A DNA stretch of 56,220 nucleotides. It comes from Sphingopyxis solisilvae (lineage in GTDB: Bacteria; Pseudomonadota; Alphaproteobacteria; Sphingomonadales; Sphingomonadaceae). The stretch is taken from NCBI RefSeq assembly GCF_015475875.1, contig NZ_JADKYM010000018.1:1-56220 (forward strand). The letters are read 5' to 3'. The notes under the pieces are model-generated. The model did not search any database, was not told where the DNA came from, and saw nothing but the letters and a program-made list of their open reading frames with translations. Positions 36,715-44,825 of the stretch are shown in pieces; within the stretch, counting starts at the first letter, position 1, and each line of letters starts with the position of its first letter. The position numbers and the translations under genes were made by a program.

Positions 36715-39078
36715 TCATACGCCCCGCGGCAAGCTGATGCGCACCAGCGTCCCCTGCCCCGGCTCGCTGACCACTTCCATCGTGCCACCGTGCGCGGCGA
36801 CGAGCTGTCGCGCGAGCGCCAGGCCGATGCCGCCGGTCGCCGTTCCCGCCCGCTGGCCCTTAGCGACGGCGGTTGCGGTTTCGGGCATGCCGGGGCCGTT
36901 GTCCGATACGATAATATCGACCCCGCGCGCGTCGCCCGCGGCGTGGAGCAGGACCCGGCCACCCGATTTGCGGACCGGTGCGGTGTAGCGCACGGCGTTA
37001 TCGAGCAATCCGGCGACGAGCCGCGTCAGGCGCGGCGCGTCACCCTCCACCTGCCCCAGATCAGAGGCGATATTCCCCACCAGTTCGACATTTTCGCTGG
37101 CGGCAAAAGACCTGGCACCGGCCAGCGCGACATCGAGCAGACGGGACAGATCGACCGGCGCGCGTTCGATCGCCAACGTCCCTGCCTCGCCCTGCGCGAG
37201 ATCGAGCACATTGTCGATCTGGCGGCCGAGTACCGCGACCGAATCCATGATCGCATCGACATAGCCCTGCTGCTGGTCGCTGAGCTTGCCGGCATAGCCC
37301 GCCTGCAGCATCTCGCCGAACCCGCCGATCGAGGTCAGCGGCGTGCGCAGTTCGTAACTCATCCGCGACAGGAACGCGGTCTTGACCTTGTCGGCCGCCT
37401 CGAGCGCCTCGTTGCGTTCGCGCAGCGCCCCCTCCATCTTCCGGCTGGCGGTGATGTCGAGCATGATCAGCAGGGCGTTGCCGTCGGGCAGCGGGATCGA
37501 CGCGAAATCGAAATGGCGGCCGTCGGCAAAGCGGATTTCGCCGACGCGCTGCTGGCGCTCCAGCGTCGCGGCGCGGATGACTTCCTGGACGATGCTGATC
37601 TGGTTGGGCTTGGCGAGCCGGTCGGCCAGCCCGCCCATCAGCGCATCGACGCGCGGATGCGCCGCCAGCGTGCCCTCGTCGACGCTCCACAGGCGGCGGA
37701 AACGCTGGTTCCACAAATGCAGCCGCCCGTCGGGCGCAAATACCGCGACCGCCTCGAACAGATTGTCGAAGGTCGCGGTGCGCACGCGCAGCAAGGTATC
37801 GCGCGCACCCGCGAGTTGCACTTGCTCGGTCCGGTCCTCGGCGATCAGCAACAGCCCGCCGTCGGGCGTCGGCTGCGCCACAACGTGCAGGTGGGTGCCG
37901 TCGCGGAGCAGCCAGTCCTCTTCGCTCGCCCCAGCTTGCGCGAACCAGTCGACATGCGCCTGCCGCCATTCGGGATAATCGCGCACCTCGGGCGTTCGTC
38001 CACCTTCGCGCCAGGCATCGAGCAGCCGCGCGAAAGGCCGCGCCTCGGCGACATCGTCGGCGCCCAGCGCGAACAGGCGGCGAAACGGCAGATTGGCAAA
38101 GGCCAGTCCCTGGTCGGGTCCGAATTGCGCCACTGCCGCCGACAAGCGGTCGAGCAATTCGCGCTGGGTATCGACGAAGCGGCGATGCGCGCCGCGTTCG
38201 CTCTCCAGTTCCTGAATGTCGATCGCATAGCCGGCAATGCCGATCACGCGCCCGCCGGTCGGCGCCAGCGGCACATCGACGACGCGCATGATCCGCCGCT
38301 CGCCCTCGATCGTCACCGGGATCGTGCGGACCTGCGCGCTGCCCGCAGCGCGCGCTGCGTCGGCCGCTTCGGCCGCGCTGACCCCGGCGACCGTCTCGCA
38401 CAGCTCGATGCCGCCGTCGATGACCGCCACCGCCGACACTGCCTCGACCGCGCGAACATAGGCGGCATTGACCAGTGCCAGCCGCAATTCGGGATCGCGG
38501 AACCACATTGGAAAGGGCGCCGCCTCGATTAGTCCCGACAACGCCTCGAACGCCGCCATCGCCTCATCGCGTTCGGCGCGCGCTTCAGCCAGCGCGTGCT
38601 GGCCTTCGGTCGCGTCGCTCAGCCACAACAGCACGCTGCCCGGTCCGCCGACCGCCTGCGGCGCCGGGGCGCCATGCAGGATGATCGTGCGCTGGCTGCC
38701 CTGCGGCTTCAGGCTCAGCGTAAAGGGTTTTGCGCCGCGCTGCGCGCCAAGGATCGCCTGGCGCAACGCGTCATGGCCTTCGGCATCAAGGCCGGTGGAC
38801 AACCCGCGCAATTCGTCGAAGCTGCGCGGCCCCTGCTCGAGTCCGAGCCAGCGGCCCAGCTTTTCGCTCGCCTCGATCCGCCAGTCGGCGCGGATAATGA
38901 CCGGCAATTGTGGTGACGCCTCGACCAGACTTGCGAGCCGCTCGGTTTGCCCGGCGACAAAGGCAGCGCGCCGCTGCATCGCCACCCCGCGCCCGACCGC
39001 CCAAAGCCCGGCGAGCAGCCAGAGCGCGACGAACAGGCCGATCGCGAACAAAAGCGAAGGGGAAAGCGATCCGCTCAT
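36715..39078 (-). CDS. divL: DivL-type histidine-kinase-like cell-cycle regulator (Tyr at the H-box)
   Basis: 787 residues (Caulobacter DivL is about 770). One transmembrane helix (about 7-28) is followed by several PAS-like segments and then kinase core boxes. In the H-box the phosphorylatable His is Tyr575: 'AFLSRMSYELRTPLTSI', codon TAC at 37354-37356. The ATPase domain is otherwise intact (N-box 'LDNAVRYT', G1 'VSDNGPGMP', G2 'GGIGLALARQL'). A Tyr here is the defining feature of DivL, which modulates the CckA-CtrA pathway by protein contact rather than phosphotransfer. The neighbourhood (tsaE behind, ahcY in front) also fits the divL locus. Confidence 0.92.
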   Translation of the reverse strand: MSGSLSPSLLFAIGLFVALWLLAGLWAVGRGVAMQRRAAFVAGQTERLASLVEASPQLPVIIRADWRIEASEKLGRWLGLEQGPRSFDELRGLSTGLDAEGHDALRQAILGAQRGAKPFTLSLKPQGSQRTIILHGAPAPQAVGGPGSVLLWLSDATEGQHALAEARAERDEAMAAFEALSGLIEAAPFPMWFRDPELRLALVNAAYVRAVEAVSAVAVIDGGIELCETVAGVSAAEAADAARAAGSAQVRTIPVTIEGERRIMRVVDVPLAPTGGRVIGIAGYAIDIQELESERGAHRRFVDTQRELLDRLSAAVAQFGPDQGLAFANLPFRRLFALGADDVAEARPFARLLDAWREGGRTPEVRDYPEWRQAHVDWFAQAGASEEDWLLRDGTHLHVVAQPTPDGGLLLIAEDRTEQVQLAGARDTLLRVRTATFDNLFEAVAVFAPDGRLHLWNQRFRRLWSVDEGTLAAHPRVDALMGGLADRLAKPNQISIVQEVIRAATLERQQRVGEIRFADGRHFDFASIPLPDGNALLIMLDITASRKMEGALRERNEALEAADKVKTAFLSRMSYELRTPLTSIGGFGEMLQAGYAGKLSDQQQGYVDAIMDSVAVLGRQIDNVLDLAQGEAGTLAIERAPVDLSRLLDVALAGARSFAASENVELVGNIASDLGQVEGDAPRLTRLVAGLLDNAVRYTAPVRKSGGRVLLHAAGDARGVDIIVSDNGPGMPETATAVAKGQRAGTATGGIGLALARQLVAAHGGTMEVVSEPGQGTLVRISLPRGV

Positions 39079-39223
39079 CCCCTTCTACGCTTCCGCTTTT
39101 CCGCCAACCGCCCAGTGCTCATGGTCGCCAGCCCTATAGGCGATATCGGCATGTTTCAATCGCGCGTCACTGCCGGTCACCGCACTTGATCGTCCGATGA
39201 GCTTACCATCCACAATTTAGTTA

Positions 39224-39280
39224 TCGCGAGCGCAGCGAGGCAATCCAGCGCAGCTTACGCCACCCTGGATTACTGCGCTG
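39224..39280. repeat. Degenerate copy of the 'agcgaagcaatccag' inverted repeat
   Basis: Matches the element at 52934 in its outer blocks ('gcgagcgcagcgaggcaatc', 'ctggattactgcgc') but with diverged arms and the core inverted. It lies between ahcY and divL, in a 251-base gap that otherwise holds only the ahcY terminator. Confidence 0.6.
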
Positions 39281-39293
39281 CACCTGCAATGGC

Positions 39294-39322
39294 AAAAATG
39301 AGGCGGACGGGCAGCCCGCCTC
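39294..39322 (-). terminator. Rho-independent terminator of ahcY
   Basis: On the minus strand, GAGGCGGGC-tgccc-GTCCGCCTC forms a 9-bp stem with one mismatch or G-U pair, followed by ATTTTTG. It begins eight bases after the ahcY stop. Confidence 0.75.
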
Positions 39323-39329
39323 TTCGAAA

Positions 39330-40745
39330 TCAATAACGATAATGATCCGGCTTGAACGGCCCTTCGACCGGCACGCCGATATAGTCGGCTTGCTTCTGGG
39401 TCAGCTGGCTCAGCTTCACCCCCAGCTTTTCGAGGTGCAGCGCCGCGACCTTTTCGTCGAGATGCTTGGGCAGGACATAGACGTCGTTCTTGTACTGCTC
39501 GCTGCGCGTCCACAGTTCGATCTGCGCGAGCGTCTGGTTGGTGAAACTCGCCGACATCACGAACGACGGGTGGCCCGTCGCGTTGCCGAGGTTCACGAGG
39601 CGACCCTTTGACAGGATGATGATCTGCTTGCCGTCGGGGAATTCGACCAGGTCGACCTGCGGCTTCACTTCGGTCCATTTGTAATTGGCGAGCGCCGCGA
39701 TCTGGATCTCGCTGTCGAAATGGCCGATGTTGCAGACGATCGCCATATTCTTCATCGCCGCCATATGTTCGGCGGTGATGACGTCGGCGTTGCCCGTCGC
39801 GGTGACGAAGATGTCCGAGCGCTTGACCGCTTCGTCCATCGTGACGACCTCGAAGCCCTCCATCGCCGCCTGCAGCGCGCAGATCGGGTCGATTTCGGTG
39901 ACGAGGACGCGCGCGCCGCCGTTGCGGAGCGATTGGGCGGACCCCTTGCCGACGTCGCCGAAGCCGGCGACGGTCGCGACCTTGCCCGCCAGCATCACGT
40001 CGGTGCCGCGGCGGATCGCGTCGACCAGCGACTCTTTACAGCCATAAAGATTGTCGAACTTCGACTTGGTGACGCTGTCGTTGACGTTGATCGCGGGGAA
40101 GGGCAGCTCGCCCTTCTTGGCGATGTGATACAGGCGGTGGACGCCGGTCGTCGTTTCTTCCGACACGCCCTTGATCGCCTTGACGGTCTTGGTCAGGTAA
40201 CCGGGGTTCGCGGCAACGAACGCCTTCAGCGCGCGCTGCATTTCGATCTCTTCCTCATTCTCGGGCGCCGGCATCGTCTCACCGGCCTCGAGCTTCGCAC
40301 CCCACAGCGCAAACATCGTCGCGTCGCCGCCGTCGTCGAGGATCAGGTTGCACGTCGTGCCGTCTTCCACGCCCCAATCGAAGATGCGGCCGACATAATC
40401 CCAATAGTCGGCCAGGCTCTCGCCCTTCACCGCGAACACCGGCACGCCCGTCGCGGCGATCGCGGCGGCGGCATGGTCCTGCGTCGAAAAGATGTTGCAC
40501 GTCGCCCAGCGGACTTCGGCGCCGAGCGCGGTCAGCGTCTCGATCAGCACCGCGGTCTGGATCGTCATGTGCAGCGAACCGGTGATGCGCGCGCCCTTCA
40601 GCGGCTGTGCCGCGCCATATTCGGCGCGCAGCGCCATCAGGCCCGGCATTTCGGTTTCGGCGATGTTGATTTCCTTGCGCCCGAAATCGGCGAGGCTGAT
40701 GTCGGCAACGACATAATCACGGGTGTCGGCGGAGAGAGTGGCCAC
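39330..40745 (-). CDS. ahcY: Adenosylhomocysteinase
   Basis: 471 residues from a GTG at 40745, six bases after GGAGAA; this gives the usual start '[20 protein letters not shown]'. It hydrolyses S-adenosylhomocysteine to adenosine and homocysteine, restoring methylation capacity. The NAD-binding loop is '[20 protein letters not shown]', the substrate region '[20 protein letters not shown]' and the C-terminus '[10 protein letters not shown]'. The bacterial ~40-residue insertion is present near '[20 protein letters not shown]'. It likely has its own promoter and a candidate operator about 90 bases upstream. Confidence 0.97.
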   Translation of the reverse strand: MATLSADTRDYVVADISLADFGRKEINIAETEMPGLMALRAEYGAAQPLKGARITGSLHMTIQTAVLIETLTALGAEVRWATCNIFSTQDHAAAAIAATGVPVFAVKGESLADYWDYVGRIFDWGVEDGTTCNLILDDGGDATMFALWGAKLEAGETMPAPENEEEIEMQRALKAFVAANPGYLTKTVKAIKGVSEETTTGVHRLYHIAKKGELPFPAINVNDSVTKSKFDNLYGCKESLVDAIRRGTDVMLAGKVATVAGFGDVGKGSAQSLRNGGARVLVTEIDPICALQAAMEGFEVVTMDEAVKRSDIFVTATGNADVITAEHMAAMKNMAIVCNIGHFDSEIQIAALANYKWTEVKPQVDLVEFPDGKQIIILSKGRLVNLGNATGHPSFVMSASFTNQTLAQIELWTRSEQYKNDVYVLPKHLDEKVAALHLEKLGVKLSQLTQKQADYIGVPVEGPFKPDHYRY

Positions 40746-40804
40746 GGGATATTCTCCATTTGGCAAAACGACCGCAGGCGAGCGGCCACGAAATTATCGT
40801 GCGC

Positions 40805-40833
40805 GCCCTAGCCGAAACGCCACCGCCGATCAA
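40805..40833 (-). promoter_or_regulatory. Candidate ahcY promoter
   Basis: On the minus strand, TTGATC (40828-40833), a 17-base spacer and TAGGGC (40805-40810). It abuts the inverted repeat at 40834, which lies immediately upstream of the -35. The -10 is weak, so this is tentative. Confidence 0.5.
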
Positions 40834-40853
40834 ATATAAACTTTTCTTTATAT
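40834..40853. promoter_or_regulatory. Inverted-repeat operator candidate upstream of ahcY
   Basis: ATATAAA-cttttc-TTTATAT: perfect 7-bp arms with a 6-base spacer, strikingly A/T-rich in a GC-rich genome. The size and the target gene suggest an ArsR-family regulator of SAH metabolism such as SahR, but no such gene is in the window. Confidence 0.65.
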
Positions 40854-40918
40854 CGCATGCGAAGAACCGTCCGCCTGACCGCGGGGCACACGAATCGGTG
40901 GCGCAAAAAAGCACCGGA

Positions 40919-40937
40919 CGCGAAAATAATTTTCGCG
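40919..40937. promoter_or_regulatory. 19-bp odd-length perfect palindrome
   Basis: CGCGAAAAT-a-ATTTTCGCG, 9-bp perfect arms. It lies between ahcY and the TPR gene, about 66 bases beyond the first operator candidate. I do not recognise the motif. Confidence 0.6.
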
Positions 40938-40942
40938 CGGCG

Positions 40943-40976
40943 CGATTGTGACAGTCGCGGCGGCCCGATTGTGACA
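40943..40976. repeat. Tandem direct repeat CGATTGTGACA
   Basis: Two identical 11-base copies (40943-40953 and 40966-40976) with a 23-base period, about two helical turns. Each contains TGTGAC, like half of a CRP-type site, but in direct rather than inverted arrangement. Possibly tandem sites for a response regulator. Confidence 0.6.
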
Positions 40977-41136
40977 ACGAGTCGCCAAAGCCAAGATCAT
41001 GAAAAATCTGACTTATAATGCGCCTAGCGATTAGCTTAATTTGCTTTTATGACATGAGTGTTACAAACACCCCGAAACATTGACAATTTTCGCAATGCGC
41101 GAGAAAATCACCCCAAGTTTTCGGGGAGATAGAAGA

Positions 41137-41535
41137 ATGAAAAAATATCTGCTGCCGCTTGTTGCACTGGCGTTTACGAGCCCCGCCGCGGCGCAATCGA
41201 TCATCGTTGTGTCCGGGCCGCAGACCGATTCGACCGCCCTGCCGGTGGCCTATGCCGAACTGAAAGCGGGCGACAACCATGGCGCGGTGGCCAAGCTGAC
41301 CGGCGAAACCACCCTCGATGCGCGGGACCCGTCGCGGCTTATCAACCTCGGCACCGCTTATGCTCGGCTGGGTCGCACCGGCGAAGCCGCCGCTGCCTAT
41401 GACGCGGCCATAGCCAGCCCGATCCGGTACGACCTTGAGCTCGCAAACGGCGACTATGTCGATTCGCGCTGGGCGGCGCGCACGGCGCTCGCAAATCTCA
41501 AACAGGATCGCCCGCTGCTGGCGCTCGCGCGCTAA
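41137..41535 (+). CDS. Secreted TPR-containing protein, hypothetical
   Basis: 132 residues with a signal peptide (about 1-20, ending AAAQ). The mature part contains one or two tetratricopeptide-like repeats ('DPSRLINLGTAYARLGRTGE' then 'AAAAYDAAIASPI'). GGGGAG precedes the ATG. Function is unknown; a periplasmic scaffold role is likely. It ends four bases into the convergent yqgE-like gene. Confidence 0.75.
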   Translation: MKKYLLPLVALAFTSPAAAQSIIVVSGPQTDSTALPVAYAELKAGDNHGAVAKLTGETTLDARDPSRLINLGTAYARLGRTGEAAAAYDAAIASPIRYDLELANGDYVDSRWAARTALANLKQDRPLLALAR

Positions 41536-42095
41536 GCCTCGCCGCCCTCGGTCGTCAGCAAGCGGGCGTCCACTCCCGCTTCGGCAAACGCCGCCTGCCA
41601 GCGTTCGGCGGGCGGCGTTTCAAAAAGCAGCGCATCGCTGCCCGGCGTCACATGCCAGCCGTGGCGCACCATCTCGCCCTCCAGTTGCCCCGCCGACCAT
41701 CCGGCATAACCCAGCGCCACCAGCCAGCGCGACGGGCCGCGGCCCTCGCCGATCGCGCGCAATATGTCGTGCGAGCTCGATACCATCCAGCGATCGCCGA
41801 CCTGCACCGCCTCCTGCCCGGCCCAGTCCATGCTGTGCAGCACAAAGCCGCGCGACGGTTCGACCGGTCCGCCGAGAAACACCGGCTGTTCCAGCGGATC
41901 GTCATGCGCGATGTCGAGCTGGTCGAGCACCGCGCCGACCGTCATCCCCGAAATCGGATCGGCGATGCCGATCCCCATCGCGCCCTCTTCGTCATGGCTG
42001 ACCATCGCGATCACCGAATGTTCGAAGCGGGGATCGCCGATGCCGGGCAGCGCGAGCAACAACTGGCCGGTAAACCAAATGGGGTCTGTCTCCAT
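41532..42095 (-). CDS. YqgE/AlgH family protein (DUF179)
   Basis: 187 residues from the ATG at 42095. The hallmarks are 'FTGQLLLALPGIGDPRFEHS', 'EGAMGIGIADP', 'VFLGGPVEPSRGFVLHS' and 'ALGYAGWSAGQLEGEM'. The family is widespread in bacteria and loosely linked to transcription or alginate regulation, but its biochemical role is unknown. It overlaps the end of the convergent TPR gene by four bases. Confidence 0.93.
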   Translation of the reverse strand: METDPIWFTGQLLLALPGIGDPRFEHSVIAMVSHDEEGAMGIGIADPISGMTVGAVLDQLDIAHDDPLEQPVFLGGPVEPSRGFVLHSMDWAGQEAVQVGDRWMVSSSHDILRAIGEGRGPSRWLVALGYAGWSAGQLEGEMVRHGWHVTPGSDALLFETPPAERWQAAFAEAGVDARLLTTEGGEA

Positions 42096-42504
42096 CGCGC
42101 CATCATGGCGCTGAGGGACCGGGCGGTCCAGCATCTTTGGCGGGTGGAGATGGCTTTTGGGTGGGGAGCTGTCCTTGCCAATCCTCCCCGGAACGGGGAG
42201 GGGGACCAGCGAAGCTGGTGGAGGGGCACCATCGATTTTCCTTGCCGGTGCGATAGTGCGCCGCCGATCGGTCGCCGATAAATGGTGCGTCCCTCGCTCA
42301 GCGCTGCGTAAACCGCCTGTGCCCCTCCACCACCCTTCGGGTGGTCCCCCTCCCCCGTCGGGAGAGGATCGGCTATGGCAGCAACCAGTCGCAACCGGAA
42401 ATCCCCAAAATCCTGCCCTCGCCCGCTCACCAACCTTGACTCCCGCCCCACCCGCCCCAATGTCTCGCCCGCTATCAATCCCCTCAACGAAAAGGATGCC
42501 GACC
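42096..42504. other. 409-base intergenic region with a long inverted repeat
   Basis: Besides the inverted-repeat element at 42183-42367 the stretch has no supportable gene. Open frames across it are by-products of high GC. The ribosome site of the peroxiredoxin gene (AAAGGA) is at its right end. Confidence 0.6.
42183..42367. repeat. Long inverted-repeat element related to the dispersed family
   Basis: A left block (ggggagggggacc-agcgaagct-ggtggaggggcac, about 42183-42229) recurs inverted at about 42319-42367 around a ~90-base core. The words ggtggagggg and gggagggggacc are shared with the ~133-bp elements, but the outer arms differ, so it is a divergent relative. Confidence 0.75.
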
Positions 42505-42987
42505 ATGACGATCCAGCCCGGCGACAAGCTGCCCGACGCCACCTTTGTAAAGGTCACCGAAAACGGCCCCGAACAGGTCAGCACCTCCGATTATTTCAAG
42601 GGCCGCAAGGTCGCGCTCTTTTCGGTCCCCGGCGCCTTCACCCCGACCTGTTCGGCCAAGCATCTGCCGGGCTTTGTCGACAAGGCGGGCGAGCTGAAGG
42701 AAAAGGGTGTCGACGAAATCGTCTGCACCGCGGTCAACGATGCCTTTGTCATGGGTGCCTGGGGCAAGAGCGCCGGTGCCGGTGACGCGGTCACGATGCT
42801 CGCCGACGGCAATGGCGATTTCGCCGAAGCGGTCGGCCTGACGATGGACGGCAAGGCATTCGGCATGGGCAAGCGCGGCCAGCGCTTCTCGATGATCGTC
42901 AACGACGGCGTCGTCGAACAGCTCAACGTCGAAGCACCCGGCGAATTCAAGGTGTCGAGCGCAGATCATATGCTGGAACAGTTGTAA
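42505..42987 (+). CDS. Peroxiredoxin (Prx5-type redoxin)
   Basis: 160 residues from the ATG at 42505. The active-site segment 'SVPGAFTPTCSAKHLPGFVD' contains the peroxidatic Cys in the PxxxTxxC pattern of the Prx5 subfamily, and 'GMGKRGQRFSMIVNDGVV' is the Prx5 C-terminal signature. There is no fused glutaredoxin domain, so reducing power comes from a separate thiol donor. It reduces H2O2 and organic peroxides in the cytosol. Confidence 0.93.
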   Translation: MTIQPGDKLPDATFVKVTENGPEQVSTSDYFKGRKVALFSVPGAFTPTCSAKHLPGFVDKAGELKEKGVDEIVCTAVNDAFVMGAWGKSAGAGDAVTMLADGNGDFAEAVGLTMDGKAFGMGKRGQRFSMIVNDGVVEQLNVEAPGEFKVSSADHMLEQL

Positions 42988-42996
42988 GAAGCTGAT

Positions 42997-43129
42997 CCTC
43001 CCTGTGGCGCAGCCATGGGGAGGTGGCAGCGCGTAGCGCTGACGGAGGGGCTTTGGCGCAAGCGTCGTCGCCCCTCCACCATTCGCTTCGCAAACGGTCC
43101 CCCTCCCCATGGCTTCGCCACAGGGAGGA
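42997..43129. repeat. Dispersed ~133-bp palindromic element, copy 5 (opposite orientation)
   Basis: Complete copy in the orientation of 34320, with outer arms 'cctccctgtggcgcagccat' and 'atggcttcgccacagggagg'. It lies between the peroxiredoxin gene and amn. Confidence 0.9.
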
Positions 43130-43181
43130 ACTGTTGCCCGACCCCTTCCCTTTTGTCACAAATTCGTGCAACAGCGTCGCG

Positions 43182-44666
43182 ATGACATCCTCATCGCAGA
43201 ACCCCGACATCACCGACCCCACTGCCCTCGTCGAAGCGGTCATCGCCGAACTGCAGGACCGGTTCCGCGCCTCGGTCACCAACCTCAAATCCGCCATCGC
43301 CGCTTATGTCCGCGATCGCACCCTGCCGCCCGCCGACGCCGCAGCCACCGGGCTGTTCGACTATCCGGCAATCCGCCTGACCACCACCGGCGAACAGCGC
43401 GAGGGGCAAAAGGGGCATAATCTTGCGTTCGGCCAGTTCGAGCGCGCGGGCGAATTTGTCACCACCGTCACTCGCCCCGACCTGTTCGCCGATTATCTGC
43501 GCGACCAGCTTGGCCTGCTCGCGCGCCATTATGACATCACGCTCGAGGTCACGCGCACCGGGCAGCAGATCCCCTTTCCCTATGTGCTCGATGCCAGCGA
43601 CGGGTCGGACATGGGCGGTGTCACCCCGCTCGAACTCGCGCGGCACTTTCCGACCACCGAGCTCGCCGACATCGGCGACGAGCTCGCCGACGGGCTGTTC
43701 GGCGCCGACCCCGCCAAGTCACAGCCGCTCGCGCTGTTCGATGCGCTGCGCACCGACTTCTCGCTCGCGCGCCTCCGCCATTACACAGGCACCGCGCCCG
43801 AGCATTTCCAGCGCTATATCCTGTTCACCAACTACCACCGTTATGTCGACGAGTTCGTATCATGGGCGGGGGCGCAGGTCGGGCAGGGCCGCTACACCGC
43901 GCTTGCGGGCGCCGCGGGGCTGTATGTCGACCAGCCGGGGGTCAACGCCAGCGCGCTCGTCGCCGACAGCGCGTGGCGGCGACACCAGATGCCTGCCTAT
44001 CACCTGATCGCCCCCGACGGCGGCGGCATCACGCTGGTCAACATCGGGGTTGGTCCGTCGAACGCCAAGACGATCTGCGATCATCTCGCGGTGCTGCGAC
44101 CCGAGGCATGGCTGATGATCGGCCACTGCGGCGGCCTCCGTCCGACCCAGCGGATCGGCGACTATGTCCTCGCCCACGCGTATCTGCGCGACGACCATAT
44201 CCTCGACAGCGTACTGCCCCCCGAAATCCCGATCCCGCCGATCGCCGAGGTGCAACAGGCATTGGCGAGCGCGGCCGAGAGCGTGTCGGGCACCAGCGGC
44301 GCCGACCTCAAGAAACGGATGCGCACCGGCACCGTCGTCACCACCGACGACCGCAACTGGGAACTGCGCTATACCGACAGCGCGCTGCGTTTTTCGCAAT
44401 CACGCGCGATCGGCATCGATATGGAATCGGCGACGATCGCCGCACAGGGATACCGTTTCCGTGTCCCTTACGGGACGCTGCTCTGCGTCAGCGACAAGCC
44501 ACTGCACGGCGAACTCAAGCTGCCCGGTCAGGCGAACCGCTTTTACGAGGAAGCGATCGCGGCGCACCTCCAGATCGGCATCCGCGCGTGCGAAACGATG
44601 CGTGACGAAGGCGCCAAGCTGCACAGCCGCAAGCTCCGCGCGTTCAACGAGCCGCCGTTCCGGTAA
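43182..44666 (+). CDS. amn: AMP nucleosidase
   Basis: 494 residues from the ATG at 43182. It hydrolyses AMP to adenine and ribose-5-phosphate, regulating the adenylate pool. The N-terminal AMNp domain ('YPAIRLTTTGEQREGQKGHN', 'HFQRYILFTNYHRYVDEFV') precedes the PNP/UDP-phosphorylase-type catalytic domain ('LMIGHCGGLRPTQRIGDYVL', 'SRAIGIDMESATIAAQGYRF'). Length is typical. No strong Shine-Dalgarno is seen; the preceding palindromic element lies 52 bases upstream. Confidence 0.95.
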   Translation: MTSSSQNPDITDPTALVEAVIAELQDRFRASVTNLKSAIAAYVRDRTLPPADAAATGLFDYPAIRLTTTGEQREGQKGHNLAFGQFERAGEFVTTVTRPDLFADYLRDQLGLLARHYDITLEVTRTGQQIPFPYVLDASDGSDMGGVTPLELARHFPTTELADIGDELADGLFGADPAKSQPLALFDALRTDFSLARLRHYTGTAPEHFQRYILFTNYHRYVDEFVSWAGAQVGQGRYTALAGAAGLYVDQPGVNASALVADSAWRRHQMPAYHLIAPDGGGITLVNIGVGPSNAKTICDHLAVLRPEAWLMIGHCGGLRPTQRIGDYVLAHAYLRDDHILDSVLPPEIPIPPIAEVQQALASAAESVSGTSGADLKKRMRTGTVVTTDDRNWELRYTDSALRFSQSRAIGIDMESATIAAQGYRFRVPYGTLLCVSDKPLHGELKLPGQANRFYEEAIAAHLQIGIRACETMRDEGAKLHSRKLRAFNEPPFR

Positions 44667-44751
44667 TGAATCGCTCGACCGGCGACGGCGGAAAACAAAA
44701 AACATTTTGGCCGCGCAGCACAAATCGTTAGGCTGGCTCCGCGGGCCGTGC

Positions 44752-44817
44752 GGACGCCCGTTCAGACGGCGTGCCGTCCAAGTTCCGCTCCACACGCCGC
44801 ATGTGCGGCAAGGAGCG
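44752..44817 (+). promoter_or_regulatory. Structured leader sequestering the chrA ribosome-binding site
   Basis: Two consecutive hairpins. The first closes with GGACG (44752-44756) and CGTCC (44775-44779). The second has an outer stem CGCTCC (44786-44791) with GGAGCG (44812-44817) and an inner stem GCCGCA (44796-44801) with TGCGGC (44804-44809). The Shine-Dalgarno AAGGAG (44810-44815) is largely inside the outer stem, ten bases before the ATG. This predicts translational control, possibly a chrB-motif-like or new regulatory RNA. Confidence 0.55.
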
Positions 44818-44825
44818 CGCTTGTC

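Noticed and set aside
40746..41136. SAH or SAM riboswitch upstream of ahcY
   Set aside because: I could not fit any known SAH/SAM aptamer; the visible structure is short DNA-type inverted repeats.
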